Assembly: GCA_964390805.1 (NCBI GenBank)
Contig: CAYMKL010000022.1
Location: 1 to 64,000, forward strand
DNA from: CAYMKL01 sp964390805
GTDB lineage: Bacteria; Chloroflexota; Anaerolineae; VGOG01
Direction of reading: 5' to 3'
DNA: 64,000 bases
A program made the translations under genes and the position numbers. This document shows, one piece after another, positions 6,836-15,445 of the stretch (the first letter of the stretch is position 1; each line of letters starts with the position of its first letter). The notes below the pieces were generated by a model that worked only from the letters and a program-made list of their open reading frames with translations, was not told the DNA's origin and ran no database searches.

Positions 6836-8135
6836 CTTCAGGAGCTTTTAGCATTAGGGGCATGAAAGGAGGCCCTTCTTCTGGAACTCCTGCTTCCCAA
6901 TCCAGGTGCAACTTTACAACGAAATCGTCCAGGGTGTCGCCCCCCCTTATCCTGATCCTATTCAACTCGAAAGGCTGCTGGGAGAATTGCCGATCATCCT
7001 GATTGATGGTGACAGCTCCCCAAAAGTAAGCCGAGCGCAAGACATCCACCACCTGCTGATCGTACATGCCTGACGGATAGGAAAAGAAACGCGACGTCTT
7101 CTCTGTGCGCTCTTCGATGGCCTCTTTGGAGGCCATGATCTGCCAGACGACGTAATCAACGGGCTGCTCCCTCAGGTCGGGATGGGTGTAGGTGTGGGGC
7201 TCGAGCTCCATACCACCAGCGCTCATCTCCTTGACCTGATCCCAAGACAGGTATCCCTCGTGTTCCTCATCAATAGGGGCGGTGATCAAGAAAAAAGTCC
7301 CCACGAAGCCATGTTTTTTGAGCAGGCGATATGCGTGGGTATAGTTATCTAGATAGCCGTCATCGAAGGTCAGGATAATGGGCTTGCGGGGCAGGCGTTT
7401 ACCTATGGCCAGGTAATAGATGAGATCGCTCAAGGTAATGGAGTGATAGCCAGCTTTCTTCAGATAGCGCAACTGATCCTCGAAATCTTGGGGGAGGACG
7501 GAGAGGTCGCGGCGGACATCGTCGGCATCAGGTGGGGGGACGGAGATGTAATGGTACATGAGGATAGGCACCCGCGCCTCCCGCTCCACTCCGTCCGGCG
7601 TGGGCATTGGAGTAGGCGTTGGGGTAGGAGTCGAGGTCGAGGTAGGGGTCGAGGTAGCAGTTGGTGTCGGGGTGGCGGTTGGAGTCGGAGTGACAGTTGG
7701 TGTCGGGGTGGAGGTTGGAGTCGGAGTGGCAGTTGGTGTCGGGGTGGCAGTTGGTGTCGGGGTCCAAGTGGCGGTTGGAGTGGGAGTCGGCGTAGCCGCC
7801 GAGGAGTGTCCGACCTGGGGCAAAAAGAGTTGATTGGGCTCGACCGTCGGCAAGAGGTTTTCGACTTGAGGCAGCAATACGCGCTGAGGCTTGGCCTGAG
7901 TGGAAGTGCTCGTCGGGGTTGTGGTTGCCGTCATCGTTGGGGACGGGGTCACAGTCACCGTTGGAGTCATTGTCGCCGTCGGAGTTGGGGTCGGCGTTGC
8001 CGTCGGCGTAGCTAACAGGTCTACAATCCCAGAGGGAGCAAAACGCAACTGGAACACAGTAGCGATGACCACCGCCAGAGGCAAGATGATTATCTTCAGA
8101 TATTGACCCAACTTTGGTGGGACAGCAGTTCGCAA
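6825..8135 (-). CDS. membrane-anchored polysaccharide deacetylase with Thr-Pro linker
   Basis: 436-residue extracytoplasmic enzyme of the carbohydrate esterase 4 (NodB) family. A TTG start at 8135 is chosen because GGGAGA lies six bases upstream and the next residues form an N-terminal membrane segment (about residues 12-32). Residues about 42-185 are a low-complexity linker of alternating Thr-Pro with Ala/Ser, probably O-glycosylated or extended. The catalytic domain starts near ILMYHYISVPP and has the metal/catalytic block LTFDDGYLDNY and the second motif LEPHTYTHPDL. The expected reaction is N- or O-deacetylation of a surface or peptidoglycan polysaccharide. It is cotranscribed with and overlaps rqcH. 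The substrate is unknown. Confidence 0.9.
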   Translation of the reverse strand: MRTAVPPKLGQYLKIIILPLAVVIATVFQLRFAPSGIVDLLATPTATPTPTPTATMTPTVTVTPSPTMTATTTPTSTSTQAKPQRVLLPQVENLLPTVEPNQLFLPQVGHSSAATPTPTPTATWTPTPTATPTPTATPTPTSTPTPTVTPTPTATPTPTATSTPTSTSTPTPTPTPMPTPDGVEREARVPILMYHYISVPPPDADDVRRDLSVLPQDFEDQLRYLKKAGYHSITLSDLIYYLAIGKRLPRKPIILTFDDGYLDNYTHAYRLLKKHGFVGTFFLITAPIDEEHEGYLSWDQVKEMSAGGMELEPHTYTHPDLREQPVDYVVWQIMASKEAIEERTEKTSRFFSYPSGMYDQQVVDVLRSAYFWGAVTINQDDRQFSQQPFELNRIRIRGGDTLDDFVVKLHLDWEAGVPEEGPPFMPLMLKAPEDAL

Positions 8136-8173
8136 ATCTATCTCCCTGGCTCAGTCGTCCTAGAGGACACAAA

Positions 8174-8206
8174 AGACCCTTAGGGTTTCGGAAACCCTAA
8201 GGGTCT
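8174..8206. repeat. palindromic repeat, possible bidirectional terminator
   Basis: AGACCCTTAGGGTTTC (8174-8189) pairs with GAAACCCTAAGGGTCT (8191-8206). The same family recurs at 24915-24947. It lies at the 3' edge of a nuclease-gene remnant and upstream of the deacetylase gene. The flanking T-run is weak. Confidence 0.75.
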
Positions 8207-8214
8207 GTGTCTGC

Positions 8215-8400
8215 CTAGAGCGCCTCCACCGCTTCTGCATAACTGTACACCTCTATCCCCAACTTCTTCGCCACACGTTGGGCATACTCTTCCACCATTG
8301 GCGAGATGATCAGTCTCCTGGTACCCTTCTGCTGATGCTCTTGCTCGTAAAACTCGACCTTGCGGCCAAAGGTGTACACATCGCTGCCAGAGTACTGACT
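8215..8400 (-). pseudogene. C-terminal remnant of a PD-(D/E)XK-type (DUF3782-like) protein
   Basis: The minus strand reads, from just inside an in-frame stop near 8401, DVYTFGRKVEFYEQEH, then RRLIISPMVEEYAQRVAKKL, then GIEVYSYAEAVEAL and a stop at 8215-8217. This resembles the C-terminal end of the DUF3782/DUF1626 family of solitary restriction-nuclease-like proteins common in Chloroflexota and Cyanobacteria. No start codon or catalytic N-terminal part is left. The piece is bracketed by palindromes at 8174-8206 and 8465-8491. With those, it is everything recognisable in the 8136-8545 gap. The family assignment is from memory of the motif pattern. Confidence 0.6.
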
Positions 8401-8464
8401 TTAGTATACCACGCGCCACACCAAACGTCAAGTACCCGGTCGCTTGATCCCTCGCAAGCAAGAA

Positions 8465-8491
8465 CCCCTGGGGCTGCAACAACCCCAAGGG
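8465..8491. repeat. short palindrome beside the nuclease remnant
   Basis: CCCCTGGGG (8465-8473) and CCCCAAGGG (8483-8491) form a hairpin with one mismatch around CTGCAACAA. It lies on the 5' side of the nuclease remnant; nothing else is recognisable between it and the next gene end at 8546. Confidence 0.6.
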
Positions 8492-8545
8492 CCTGCGCTT
8501 GATGGCAAATAGGAAATCGCGGCAGTGGTGCATGTGGTGTGTCAC

Positions 8546-9589
8546 TCACATCCACAGAGGGCTATCCCACAAGACCAGCTTCTGCCCCAGACCTTCGCTC
8601 AGCGCCGTGTGGTAAATGCGGCTGGCTACGGCGACGTCATGCAGGGCCAGGCCAATGGGACTGAAGATGATCATCTCCTGGTCATTCTCCCGGCCTGGTT
8701 TCTGGCCGCCGACTACCTCACCAAACTCAGCATAGAGGTCATCGTCAACGAACTCACCGTCGCGCCACATCAGGGCTACCGTCGAATACATCCGCGCCTT
8801 GACCAGCTCCCAGTCATCCACCAGCACCTTGTCAGCGTGGCGGATGACGTCGTACTCACACTCGTAGGCGGAGACATGGGCGTAGAAGCTGCCAGGGGCC
8901 AGCCAGCCATGGCGAACAATCGGTTCGGCGATGTTGGTGGTGGCTGTGACCAGTATCTCGGCCCCACGGACCACTTCCTCAGCGCTGGCGGCAATGTGTA
9001 TGTCCAGCCCAAGGCGCTGGCTCATCTCGGCCACGAACGCCTCGGACCGGTCGCGGCGGATGTCGAAGATCATGACATGCTGGATGCTTGGCCGCGTGAC
9101 CCGCAGGGCCATCAACTGCGTGCGACTCTGCACGCCCGCGCCGATGAGTCCCACTTTGGTCACGTCCTCCCGCGCCAGATACTTTGCCCCTACCCCGCTC
9201 ACAGCGCCGGTGCGCATGGCGCTGATCAGCGTACCGTCCATCACGGCCAGGGGCAGCCCTACCTCTACGTCGTGCAGCACGATCAGCGCAGATGCGCGCG
9301 GCAAGTTGTGCCGGAACGGATTCCGCGGAAAGCTGGCGATGGCCTTGAGGCCAGCGACACTGAATCGCCCTCCGACATAGCCTGGCATGAGGTTGACGTG
9401 ATTCCGCTGCTCTCCAGGCGGTGGATCGTGCCCCCACTCCAGGGATATTTTCTTCGGCAACACATAGTCGCGCGCCGCATACAAGCGAAAGACCTCCTCG
9501 ACATCGGCCACAATAGTCGCCATATCCAACCCACCGGCAGCAATGACGTCTTCTTGGCTAAGCCACAGAACTTCCACTCTTTTCGACAC
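8546..9589 (-). CDS. ornithine cyclodeaminase/mu-crystallin family protein (copy 2)
   Basis: 347-residue NAD(P)-dependent enzyme of the OCD family, which includes ornithine cyclodeaminase, ketimine reductases, alanine dehydrogenase and SbnB-type enzymes. The Rossmann motif VGLIGAGVQSRTQ lies near residue 145, preceded by the family block MDGTLISAMRTGAVSGVGAK. A GTG start is used, with GGAGAGGAG upstream. It is a diverged paralogue of the gene at 12232-13257, sharing the LDM..., MDGT.ISAMRTGA and FSP.G blocks. It is the last gene of the minus-strand catabolic operon, 22 bp after the enolase-superfamily gene. The substrate is not predictable; an imino- or amino-acid oxidoreduction is likely. 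Confidence 0.88.
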   Translation of the reverse strand: MSKRVEVLWLSQEDVIAAGGLDMATIVADVEEVFRLYAARDYVLPKKISLEWGHDPPPGEQRNHVNLMPGYVGGRFSVAGLKAIASFPRNPFRHNLPRASALIVLHDVEVGLPLAVMDGTLISAMRTGAVSGVGAKYLAREDVTKVGLIGAGVQSRTQLMALRVTRPSIQHVMIFDIRRDRSEAFVAEMSQRLGLDIHIAASAEEVVRGAEILVTATTNIAEPIVRHGWLAPGSFYAHVSAYECEYDVIRHADKVLVDDWELVKARMYSTVALMWRDGEFVDDDLYAEFGEVVGGQKPGRENDQEMIIFSPIGLALHDVAVASRIYHTALSEGLGQKLVLWDSPLWM

Positions 9590-9611
9590 GATTCTCCTCT
9601 CCCACAGAAAT

Positions 9612-10775
9612 CTATATCTTGCACTCCGCCCACAAGAACGGACGGACGCGCTCTTCCACCAATTCCACTCCCAGACCTGGTCGGTCGGGGATGGGCAGGT
9701 GACCGTCTTGCATGTCTAATTCTGGCGCATGGTCTACAACCTGGAAGTGCTCTGGGATGCGATAGGGGTAGAGCTCCTGAATGATGAAGTTGGCGATGCA
9801 GGCATCCAGTTGTAGCGCGGCGGCCGTGGCTACCGGGCTGGCACAGGTATGCGGCTGGATGCGCATGTTGTAGGCCTCGGCCATGGCAGCGATTTTCTTG
9901 GCCTCCATGATGCCGCCGGTGTTGCCGATGTCGGGCTGGAGGATGTCGGCGGCGTGGCGCTCCATGACGGGGCGGAAGCCGTAGCGGGTGTAGAGCCGCT
10001 CGCCCACGGCAATGGGTATGTTCACGTGCTCCGACACCTTCTTCAGCGCCTCCACGTCAAACGGATCCACTGGCTCTTCGAAGAAGAAAATGTCGTACTC
10101 CTCCACCCGCTGGCCAAAGCGGATGACGGCGTCGGTGGTCAATTCAGCGCTCATGTCCAGCAAAACGTCTACGTCTGGCCCCACGGCGTCGCGCACGGCC
10201 TTGACCCTGGCGACGGCCAGGTCTTCGGCTTCTCGGACGATGGCCCGCAGCGATACGTGTCTCAGAAAGCCATCGGGGGTCGTGGTGTCGGGCGAAGCCA
10301 GGGGGTACAACTTGAGAGCCGTGTAGCCATCCCTCACCACCCGTTCCGCCTCTCGTGCGAATTCGTCAGGGGTGGCGCTGCGGAACGACCAGCCGTTGGC
10401 ATAGACGCGGGCTTTGTCTCTGAACTTGCCGCCCAGCATCTCGTATACGGGCACACCCAGAGCCTTGCCTTTGATATCCCACAACGCCTGTTCGATGGCG
10501 CTGATGCCGGCAAAGACGATAGGCCCGCCGCCCTTGGCCCAGAACGAGTGATCGTACATCTCGCTCCACAGGGCTTCGATGCGAAAGGGATCCTGGCCCA
10601 ACACCATGCCCTCGGCCAGGTCTTTGATCATGCCAACGGCGGCTGTTGCGCCCGCACCGTAGGCCACGGCTGCATCGCCCACGCCGCTGATGCCCTCGTC
10701 GGTAAACACCTGCACCAGAACCGGGCGGCGGCCACCTATGTCCACCAGGTATATCTTTGCTCCGACTACTTTCAT
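9612..10775 (-). CDS. mandelate racemase/muconate lactonizing enzyme family protein
   Basis: 387-residue member of the enolase superfamily, which abstracts the alpha-proton of a carboxylate and then racemises, dehydrates or cycloisomerises it. The barrel shows the Lys motif ALKLYP near residue 150, metal-ligand blocks LLDMSAEL and FFFEEPVDP, then VGERLYTR, the Asp motif LQPDIGNTGGI, and the His motif IQPHTCASP. All expected metal ligands and a Lys/His catalytic pair can be seen. The arrangement resembles the acid-sugar dehydratase branch more than the dipeptide epimerases, but the substrate is open. A GGAGG lies just upstream of the ATG. It lies between an amidohydrolase and an OCD-family gene in the same operon. 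Confidence 0.9.
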   Translation of the reverse strand: MKVVGAKIYLVDIGGRRPVLVQVFTDEGISGVGDAAVAYGAGATAAVGMIKDLAEGMVLGQDPFRIEALWSEMYDHSFWAKGGGPIVFAGISAIEQALWDIKGKALGVPVYEMLGGKFRDKARVYANGWSFRSATPDEFAREAERVVRDGYTALKLYPLASPDTTTPDGFLRHVSLRAIVREAEDLAVARVKAVRDAVGPDVDVLLDMSAELTTDAVIRFGQRVEEYDIFFFEEPVDPFDVEALKKVSEHVNIPIAVGERLYTRYGFRPVMERHAADILQPDIGNTGGIMEAKKIAAMAEAYNMRIQPHTCASPVATAAALQLDACIANFIIQELYPYRIPEHFQVVDHAPELDMQDGHLPIPDRPGLGVELVEERVRPFLWAECKI

Positions 10776-10844
10776 TCATCCTCCAACGTGCCCTATCTTA
10801 GGGGCTGTAAAAGAATAGCTTCCCGCGTGGTGTCTAGCGAGAAA

Positions 10845-10931
10845 TCATCCTGAGCTTGTCGAAGGGTGATTTCGAGCGGGTTCTCCAAGCTCCGGAGCCG
10901 CAAAAGTCGTCCTTCGACAGGCTCAGGATGA
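10845..10931. repeat. inverted pair of CTTCGACAGGCTCAGGATGA-type repeats
   Basis: The left copy in reverse orientation (10845-10865) and the right copy forward (10911-10931) share a near-perfect 21-bp inverted sequence whose core is CCTTCGACAGGCTCAGGATG. The 45-bp centre is unrelated. The element fills most of the 217-bp gap between two operon genes. Transcription of the downstream minus-strand genes must pass through this hairpin. Confidence 0.85.
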
Positions 10932-10992
10932 CTTTTGCCAGCGTCGAAAACGGGAAGTTATTTCTTAACAAACTCTTACCGCAGTGCCTTCC

Positions 10993-12162
10993 TTAGTACA
11001 CCGTGATCCGCTTCGGATCCTGCAATATCCTGATGTCGGCCAGCGGGTTTCCATCAACCAGCAGAATATCTGCCAACTTGCCGGCCTCCAGTGTGCCGAC
11101 CTGATCGCCGAGAAGGCAGCACTGAGCCGCGTTTCTGGTCCCCGCCACGATAGCTTCCATGGCCGAAAGACCACCATGTTCCATCATCAACTCTAGCTCG
11201 ATGGCATTTGTGCCGTGCATATCCTCTCTGAAAGCATCAGTGCCCAGGGCGATCTTGACGCCAGCCTGACACGCTCGACGGAAGCAGCCCTCTTGTGCCT
11301 TGAGCAGTTGCTCCTTCTTTTGCCGGGATAGCTCACTGAGGCCGGAGGTTTCGTGGGTAGAGATATGCAGGGTGGGTACCAAAAAAGTGTCTGTTTCCAG
11401 GAACAGACTGATCGCCTCATCATCCAACACGTAGCCATGCTCGATCGAGGTGACGCCGGCGCGCAGCGCGTTCTTGATGCCCTCCGTGCCCTCCGCGTGG
11501 GCCATGACGCCCACGCCGCAGCGATTCGCTTCTTCGACGACCACTTTCAGTTCGGCGAGTGTCCATTCTGAGATAAAAGGGTGCCCCTGGGGAGCGCCTA
11601 CCCCGCCGGTGGCGAAAACCTTGATGAAATCCACTCTCTCGCGGAGGACCTTGCGCACGGTTTTGCGCACTTCTTCGACGCCATCGCAGATGCGCCAGGA
11701 AGCCTCGTTGACGATCTGAGAACCAGAGGGATACCGCTTTTCCAAAAGCCCCCCTGTCTGACCGATGCCACCAGAGACGACGAGGCGCGGCCCGGAAATG
11801 AGCCCCATCTCGAGTGCCTGACGAATGCCGGCATCGGCCTCACCGCCGTCGCGAGTCGTGGTGAACCCTGCTCGCAGCATCCGCCTGAGGTTGTCGGCGG
11901 CCTGAAAGTAGGAAACGGCCTTGGGGGTGAACAACCGCTGCTCCAGCGATGCCGAGTTGGTCATGATATGCACGTGGCTATCAATCAGCCCTGGCATGAC
12001 CGTCTTGTCAGAGGCGTCAACGATTTCTGCGCCCTCTGGGATCTCGACCCTCTCCGCCTGGCCTACAGCGACGATAGTCTTGCCCTCAATGAGAATGGTG
12101 GCGTTCTGGAGTGGCTCTCCGCCATTGCCGTCAATCAGCAATCCTGCCTTGATTGCAAACAT
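10993..12162 (-). CDS. amidohydrolase family protein (metal-dependent hydrolase)
   Basis: 389-residue amidohydrolase-superfamily enzyme of the imidazolonepropionase/prolidase-like branch. Metal-site motifs are complete: HxH in LIDSHVHIM near residue 64, a probable carboxylated Lys in DFIKVFATGG, His in VMAHAEG, His in SIEHGYVLDD, and the terminal Asp in IALGTDAF. The ATG at 12162 is preferred over the TTG one codon earlier because GGGAGGG is eight bases upstream. It is expected to hydrolyse a C-N bond in a cyclic or linear amide or peptide-like compound. Within the operon it sits between the two OCD-family genes and the enolase-superfamily enzyme, which suggests ring-opening or deacylation of an imported amino-acid derivative. 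Confidence 0.9.
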   Translation of the reverse strand: MFAIKAGLLIDGNGGEPLQNATILIEGKTIVAVGQAERVEIPEGAEIVDASDKTVMPGLIDSHVHIMTNSASLEQRLFTPKAVSYFQAADNLRRMLRAGFTTTRDGGEADAGIRQALEMGLISGPRLVVSGGIGQTGGLLEKRYPSGSQIVNEASWRICDGVEEVRKTVRKVLRERVDFIKVFATGGVGAPQGHPFISEWTLAELKVVVEEANRCGVGVMAHAEGTEGIKNALRAGVTSIEHGYVLDDEAISLFLETDTFLVPTLHISTHETSGLSELSRQKKEQLLKAQEGCFRRACQAGVKIALGTDAFREDMHGTNAIELELMMEHGGLSAMEAIVAGTRNAAQCCLLGDQVGTLEAGKLADILLVDGNPLADIRILQDPKRITVY

Positions 12163-12231
12163 CAACCATCCCTCCCCGGACGCAAAGAAGGACGAGAGAC
12201 AGTCCCTCGTCCTCTCAGCTTTTATGACGTG

Positions 12232-13257
12232 TTATGCCCAATGCGGCTCGTGCCACAGTTCCAGTTCTTGACCGATGCCTCGGCGACGGGCCTCGTGGTA
12301 CACGCGGTGCGCGTTGATGAGATCCTCAATCCCCATGCCCAGGGGACTGAAGAAGATGCGCTCATCGTCGCGGGTGCGCCCCGGCTGTTTGCCATTGACG
12401 ACGGCTCCAAACTCGACGATGTCATCGGGGTTGACCAGCCCTTCGTCCACCATGTCGGTGAGCACGGCTTCAGTCACTTGAAGCTGCTTCTTGCTATCCA
12501 CGATGATCCTGTCGCAGGCCGAAACTGCGTCAATGGTGTAGTCGTTGACAGAGATGTTGGCCAGGTAGGCCCCTTCTTTGATCCACTCAGCTTGGATGTA
12601 GCGGTCTTCCCGGTTGACGTTGGTTGCCGGGGCAACGACGTCTGCTCCTTCAACGGCGGCCTTCGCGCTGTCCACCACCTGGATATCCAGCCCCAGGCTT
12701 TCTCCCATTTTGTCGGCAAAGGCGTGGGCCTTCTCTGGCGCGATGTCGAACAGCTTGACCAGGCGGATGTGCTTCATGGCAGTGTGCAGGGCTATCAACT
12801 GGGTGTGGTTGATCACCCCAGCGCCGATCAGTCCCACCTCCTCGGCGTCGGGCCGGGCCAGGTACTTGGCCCCGACGCCGACGACAGCGCCGGTGCGCAT
12901 GGCGCTGATCACCGTGCCATCCATGATGGCCAGAGGAAAGCCCGTCTCCGGGTCATTGAGGATGGTCACCCCATTGGAGCGGGGCATGTTCCGCTTGATG
13001 GGGTTCTCTGGATTGCTGGGGATCCACTTGATGCCGGACACCTGGATGTCGCCGCCGACGTAGGCCGGATGCATACTGATGCGCCGGTCATTGAGACCGC
13101 CCCAGCGGATGGTTGGCGCATGCGGCTCGATGCACTCACCTTGGTCCAGCAGGCTAAAGGCTTTCTCAACTGCCTCGATGGTCTGCACCATGTCCAGGCC
13201 ACCGCACTCGATGACTTGCTCTTGGGTCAGGTAAAGAAACTTGACCGCTCTTGACAT
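12232..13257 (-). CDS. ornithine cyclodeaminase/mu-crystallin family protein (copy 1)
   Basis: 341-residue NAD(P)-binding enzyme of the OCD family. It shows MDGTVISAMRTGAVVGVGAK near residue 118 and VGLIGAGVINHTQ near residue 145. Compared with the paralogue at 8546-9589, several substrate-side segments differ (KWIPSNPENP here, KAIASFPRNP there), so the two probably act on different imines or amino acids in one pathway. It directly follows the second permease gene in transcription order. It is similar in style to proteins annotated in databases as tyramine oxidase subunit B, a name I would not rely on. The function beyond family level is unknown. Confidence 0.88.
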   Translation of the reverse strand: MSRAVKFLYLTQEQVIECGGLDMVQTIEAVEKAFSLLDQGECIEPHAPTIRWGGLNDRRISMHPAYVGGDIQVSGIKWIPSNPENPIKRNMPRSNGVTILNDPETGFPLAIMDGTVISAMRTGAVVGVGAKYLARPDAEEVGLIGAGVINHTQLIALHTAMKHIRLVKLFDIAPEKAHAFADKMGESLGLDIQVVDSAKAAVEGADVVAPATNVNREDRYIQAEWIKEGAYLANISVNDYTIDAVSACDRIIVDSKKQLQVTEAVLTDMVDEGLVNPDDIVEFGAVVNGKQPGRTRDDERIFFSPLGMGIEDLINAHRVYHEARRRGIGQELELWHEPHWA

Positions 13258-13292
13258 GACACTCCTCCATGATTATCAATCCGATTTTGCTC

Positions 13293-13340
13293 GGCCTGGA
13301 TCGCCAGCTCCAGGCCCAGAGCGGGGATTTGACAATCCCC
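13293..13340. repeat. two adjacent hairpins between permease and OCD genes
   Basis: GGCCTGGA/TCCAGGCC (13293-13316) and GGGGATT/AATCCCC around TGAC (13323-13340). Structure and loop size match the hairpins at 3175-3369. In the operon transcript they separate the transporter genes from the enzyme genes. Confidence 0.7.
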
Positions 13341-13363
13341 TTAGAGCAATTCTGATCGAACGA

Positions 13364-14290
13364 TTATCGTTGTAGTTTGGGATCCAGGACGTCGCGCAGG
13401 CCGTCGCCCAGCAGGTTGAAGGCCAGGACAGTGATGAGAATAGCCAGGCCAGGGAAAAGAGAGACCCACGGCGCGTCGCTCAGGTATCGCGTGCCGTCCC
13501 GGATCATCGAACCCCAGGCAGGTGTTGGCGGGGAAACGCCCAGCCCAATGAAGCTCAGGTTGGCCTCCACGCGGATGGCAGTGGCTATCCAGATACTGGC
13601 CAACACCACCACCTCGCCCAGGATGTTGGGCAGGATATGGATGCGGAGTATTCTCAACCGGCCAGCGCCGATAGCCCTGGCCGCCTCCATGTATTCGTTT
13701 TCTTTGACCGCCAGCGTCGCACCGTGGGCCACCCTAGCAAAAGTGGGCGACAACACGATCCCAATGGCCAAGATCATCTTGCCCAAGCCCGATCCCAGCA
13801 CGGCCAACACCACCAGGCCCATGATCAGGCTAGGGAAAGCCATCAGGACGTCCACCATTCTCATGAGGGTATTTTCGACCTTGCCGCCCAGGTAGCCGGC
13901 GGCAAGGCCCATGAAAGTGCCCAGAGTGCCCCCCAACAAGACAGAGCAGATACCCACCGCAAGCGAAACCCTGGCGCCAAATATGACCCGTGCCAGGGTG
14001 TCCCGGCCATATGAATCCAGCCCCATGGGGTGCTCCCCAGAGGGAGGAGCAAGACGACTACGAGTATCCTGTTTGGTCGGATCAAAAGGAGCCAGTAATG
14101 GTGTAGCTTTCCGGTCCTGAACTAGAGCGAGGAACCAATCATCAGCAAAGAGGGCCATGAGACTAACCAGGATGGCCAGAATGAGTCCGATGATGGCGGT
14201 TTTGTTTCGGATAAAGGTCTGCCACTGTCGCCGTCTTTGGCTTCGCAGTTGTATCGTAGGTTGTTCCAGGCTTTTTGTGTCTTGACTCAT
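13364..14290 (-). CDS. peptide/nickel-type ABC transporter permease (DppC-like)
   Basis: 308-residue inner-membrane subunit of a dipeptide/oligopeptide/opine-type ABC importer. The N-terminal cytoplasmic tail precedes TM1 (about residues 33-50, IIGLILAILVSLMAL). The periplasmic loop carries HPMGLDSYGRDTLARVIFG, characteristic of DppC/OppC. The EAA loop for ATPase contact reads EYMEAARAIGAGRLRILRIH near residue 195. It ends in a conserved NLLGDGLRDVLDPKL tail. It pairs with the DppB-like gene 16 bp upstream in transcription order. No ATPase gene lies in the operon within this window. Confidence 0.93.
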   Translation of the reverse strand: MSQDTKSLEQPTIQLRSQRRRQWQTFIRNKTAIIGLILAILVSLMALFADDWFLALVQDRKATPLLAPFDPTKQDTRSRLAPPSGEHPMGLDSYGRDTLARVIFGARVSLAVGICSVLLGGTLGTFMGLAAGYLGGKVENTLMRMVDVLMAFPSLIMGLVVLAVLGSGLGKMILAIGIVLSPTFARVAHGATLAVKENEYMEAARAIGAGRLRILRIHILPNILGEVVVLASIWIATAIRVEANLSFIGLGVSPPTPAWGSMIRDGTRYLSDAPWVSLFPGLAILITVLAFNLLGDGLRDVLDPKLQR

Positions 14291-14306
14291 GGTCTATGTC
14301 CTAAAA

Positions 14307-15245
14307 CTAATGGGTTATTCGCGGATCAACCAGGCTGTAGACGAAGTCAGTGATCAGGTTCACGACCACAACGAAGGCCGTGTAGATGACCATGACCGAC
14401 TGCAAAGCCGTGTAGTCGCGCTGCATGATGGCGCTTACCAGCATTTTGCCCAGACCAGGCCGGGCAAAGACCGTCTCAGTCAAGACTGAGTCGGCAATGA
14501 GGTTAGCGGCCCACACACCGATGATGGAGACAATGGGTACCAGAGCTGCGCGCAGCGCGTGGCGGAAGATGACGATGCGTTCCCTTGCCCCCTTGGCGCG
14601 AGCCGTCCGAATGTAGTTCTCGCTGAGAACGTTCAGCATTGCCGAACGGGTTAGGCGGGTAACTGAGGTGGTCATGATCAAGCCCAGGCTCAACGCCGGA
14701 AGAGCCAGGTGGCTGAGATTGTCCTTCAAATCGTCCAGGTCGCCGCCCCCCACCGCCGGAAACAGATCGAGTTTGATGGCAAAAAGCAGCATGATCAGGA
14801 TACCCAGGTAGAAAGCGGGCACCGAAAGCCCAGCCAGGGAGAGGACACGCCCCAGGTAGTCAATGATGCTGTTGCGGTGCACAGCAGTGTATATCCCAAT
14901 GGGGACGCCAAGCGCCGCGCCGACAATGATGGCCGAGAGGGTCAGTTGCAGCGTATAGGGCAGCACATGCATCACCAGCTCGCTGATCGGCTTACCGGTG
15001 ATCAAGGACTTGCCCAGGTCTCCGCGAAGCAGGTCTCCCAGAAAGCGGACGTACTGGACGTAGAGGGGAGCGTTCAGCCCCATTTTTTCGCGCAGTGCTT
15101 CTACGGCTTCCTGGGAGGCGTAATCGCCCAGGGCAGCCGTGGCCGGATCGCCAGGGATCACCCGCACGACCAAAAAGACCAGTGTCAGGACAGCCAAAAA
15201 GGTGGGAATAGCCAGCGCCAGCCGGGTCACCACGTATCTAAGCAT
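14307..15245 (-). CDS. peptide/nickel-type ABC transporter permease (DppB-like)
   Basis: 312-residue permease with the standard DppB/OppB start MLRYVVTRLALAIPTFLAVL, in which TM1 directly follows the initiator, and the conserved VIPGDPATAALG. The EAA loop is ENYIRTARAKGARERIVIFR near residue 205. About six membrane segments are visible. It forms the heterodimeric channel with the DppC-like product. It begins 200 bp after the binding-protein gene, with two strong hairpins between them. The substrate class (peptide, opine, oligosaccharide or nickel) cannot be decided from the permeases. Confidence 0.93.
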   Translation of the reverse strand: MLRYVVTRLALAIPTFLAVLTLVFLVVRVIPGDPATAALGDYASQEAVEALREKMGLNAPLYVQYVRFLGDLLRGDLGKSLITGKPISELVMHVLPYTLQLTLSAIIVGAALGVPIGIYTAVHRNSIIDYLGRVLSLAGLSVPAFYLGILIMLLFAIKLDLFPAVGGGDLDDLKDNLSHLALPALSLGLIMTTSVTRLTRSAMLNVLSENYIRTARAKGARERIVIFRHALRAALVPIVSIIGVWAANLIADSVLTETVFARPGLGKMLVSAIMQRDYTALQSVMVIYTAFVVVVNLITDFVYSLVDPRITH

Positions 15246-15301
15246 AAGACCCTACTTTCAGAATAACGGTCCTTTGGGATTTCCCGGAGGCCCGGTGTCG
15301 G

Positions 15302-15354
15302 AATCCCCAAACTTGTTGGGAGGCGGCGCGACTACCTCCAACAAGTTGGGGACT
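15302..15354. repeat. perfect inverted repeat between binding protein and permease genes
   Basis: CCCCAAACTTGTTGG (15305-15319) pairs with CCAACAAGTTGGGG (15338-15351) and the adjacent GAGG/CTCC extend the stem, around CGGCGCG. Such intercistronic hairpins often protect upstream binding-protein mRNA; here that role is inferred. Confidence 0.75.
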
Positions 15355-15398
15355 CCGGCGCGCTGTCCACGCCAACTCCCAAAGACCCAGAATGACAC

Positions 15399-15432
15399 TG
15401 GTCTGGGGCCCACGAAGTGAACCCCAGACCAG
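15399..15432. other. strong hairpin just after the binding-protein stop
   Basis: CTGGTCTGGGG (15399-15409) pairs perfectly with CCCCAGACCAG (15422-15432), 14 bp beyond the minus-strand stop. No U-run follows on the minus strand, so it is more likely an mRNA 3'-end stabiliser or partial terminator than a full intrinsic terminator. Confidence 0.65.
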
Positions 15433-15445
15433 GCTTTGCCACAGG

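Noticed and set aside
7558..7833. Val-Gly-rich frame and minisatellite-like DNA opposite the deacetylase gene
   Set aside because: It is the complement of the Thr-Pro linker codons. The period follows codon use for TP/TPT units, and the deacetylase reading frame with its TM and catalytic domain is clearly the real one.
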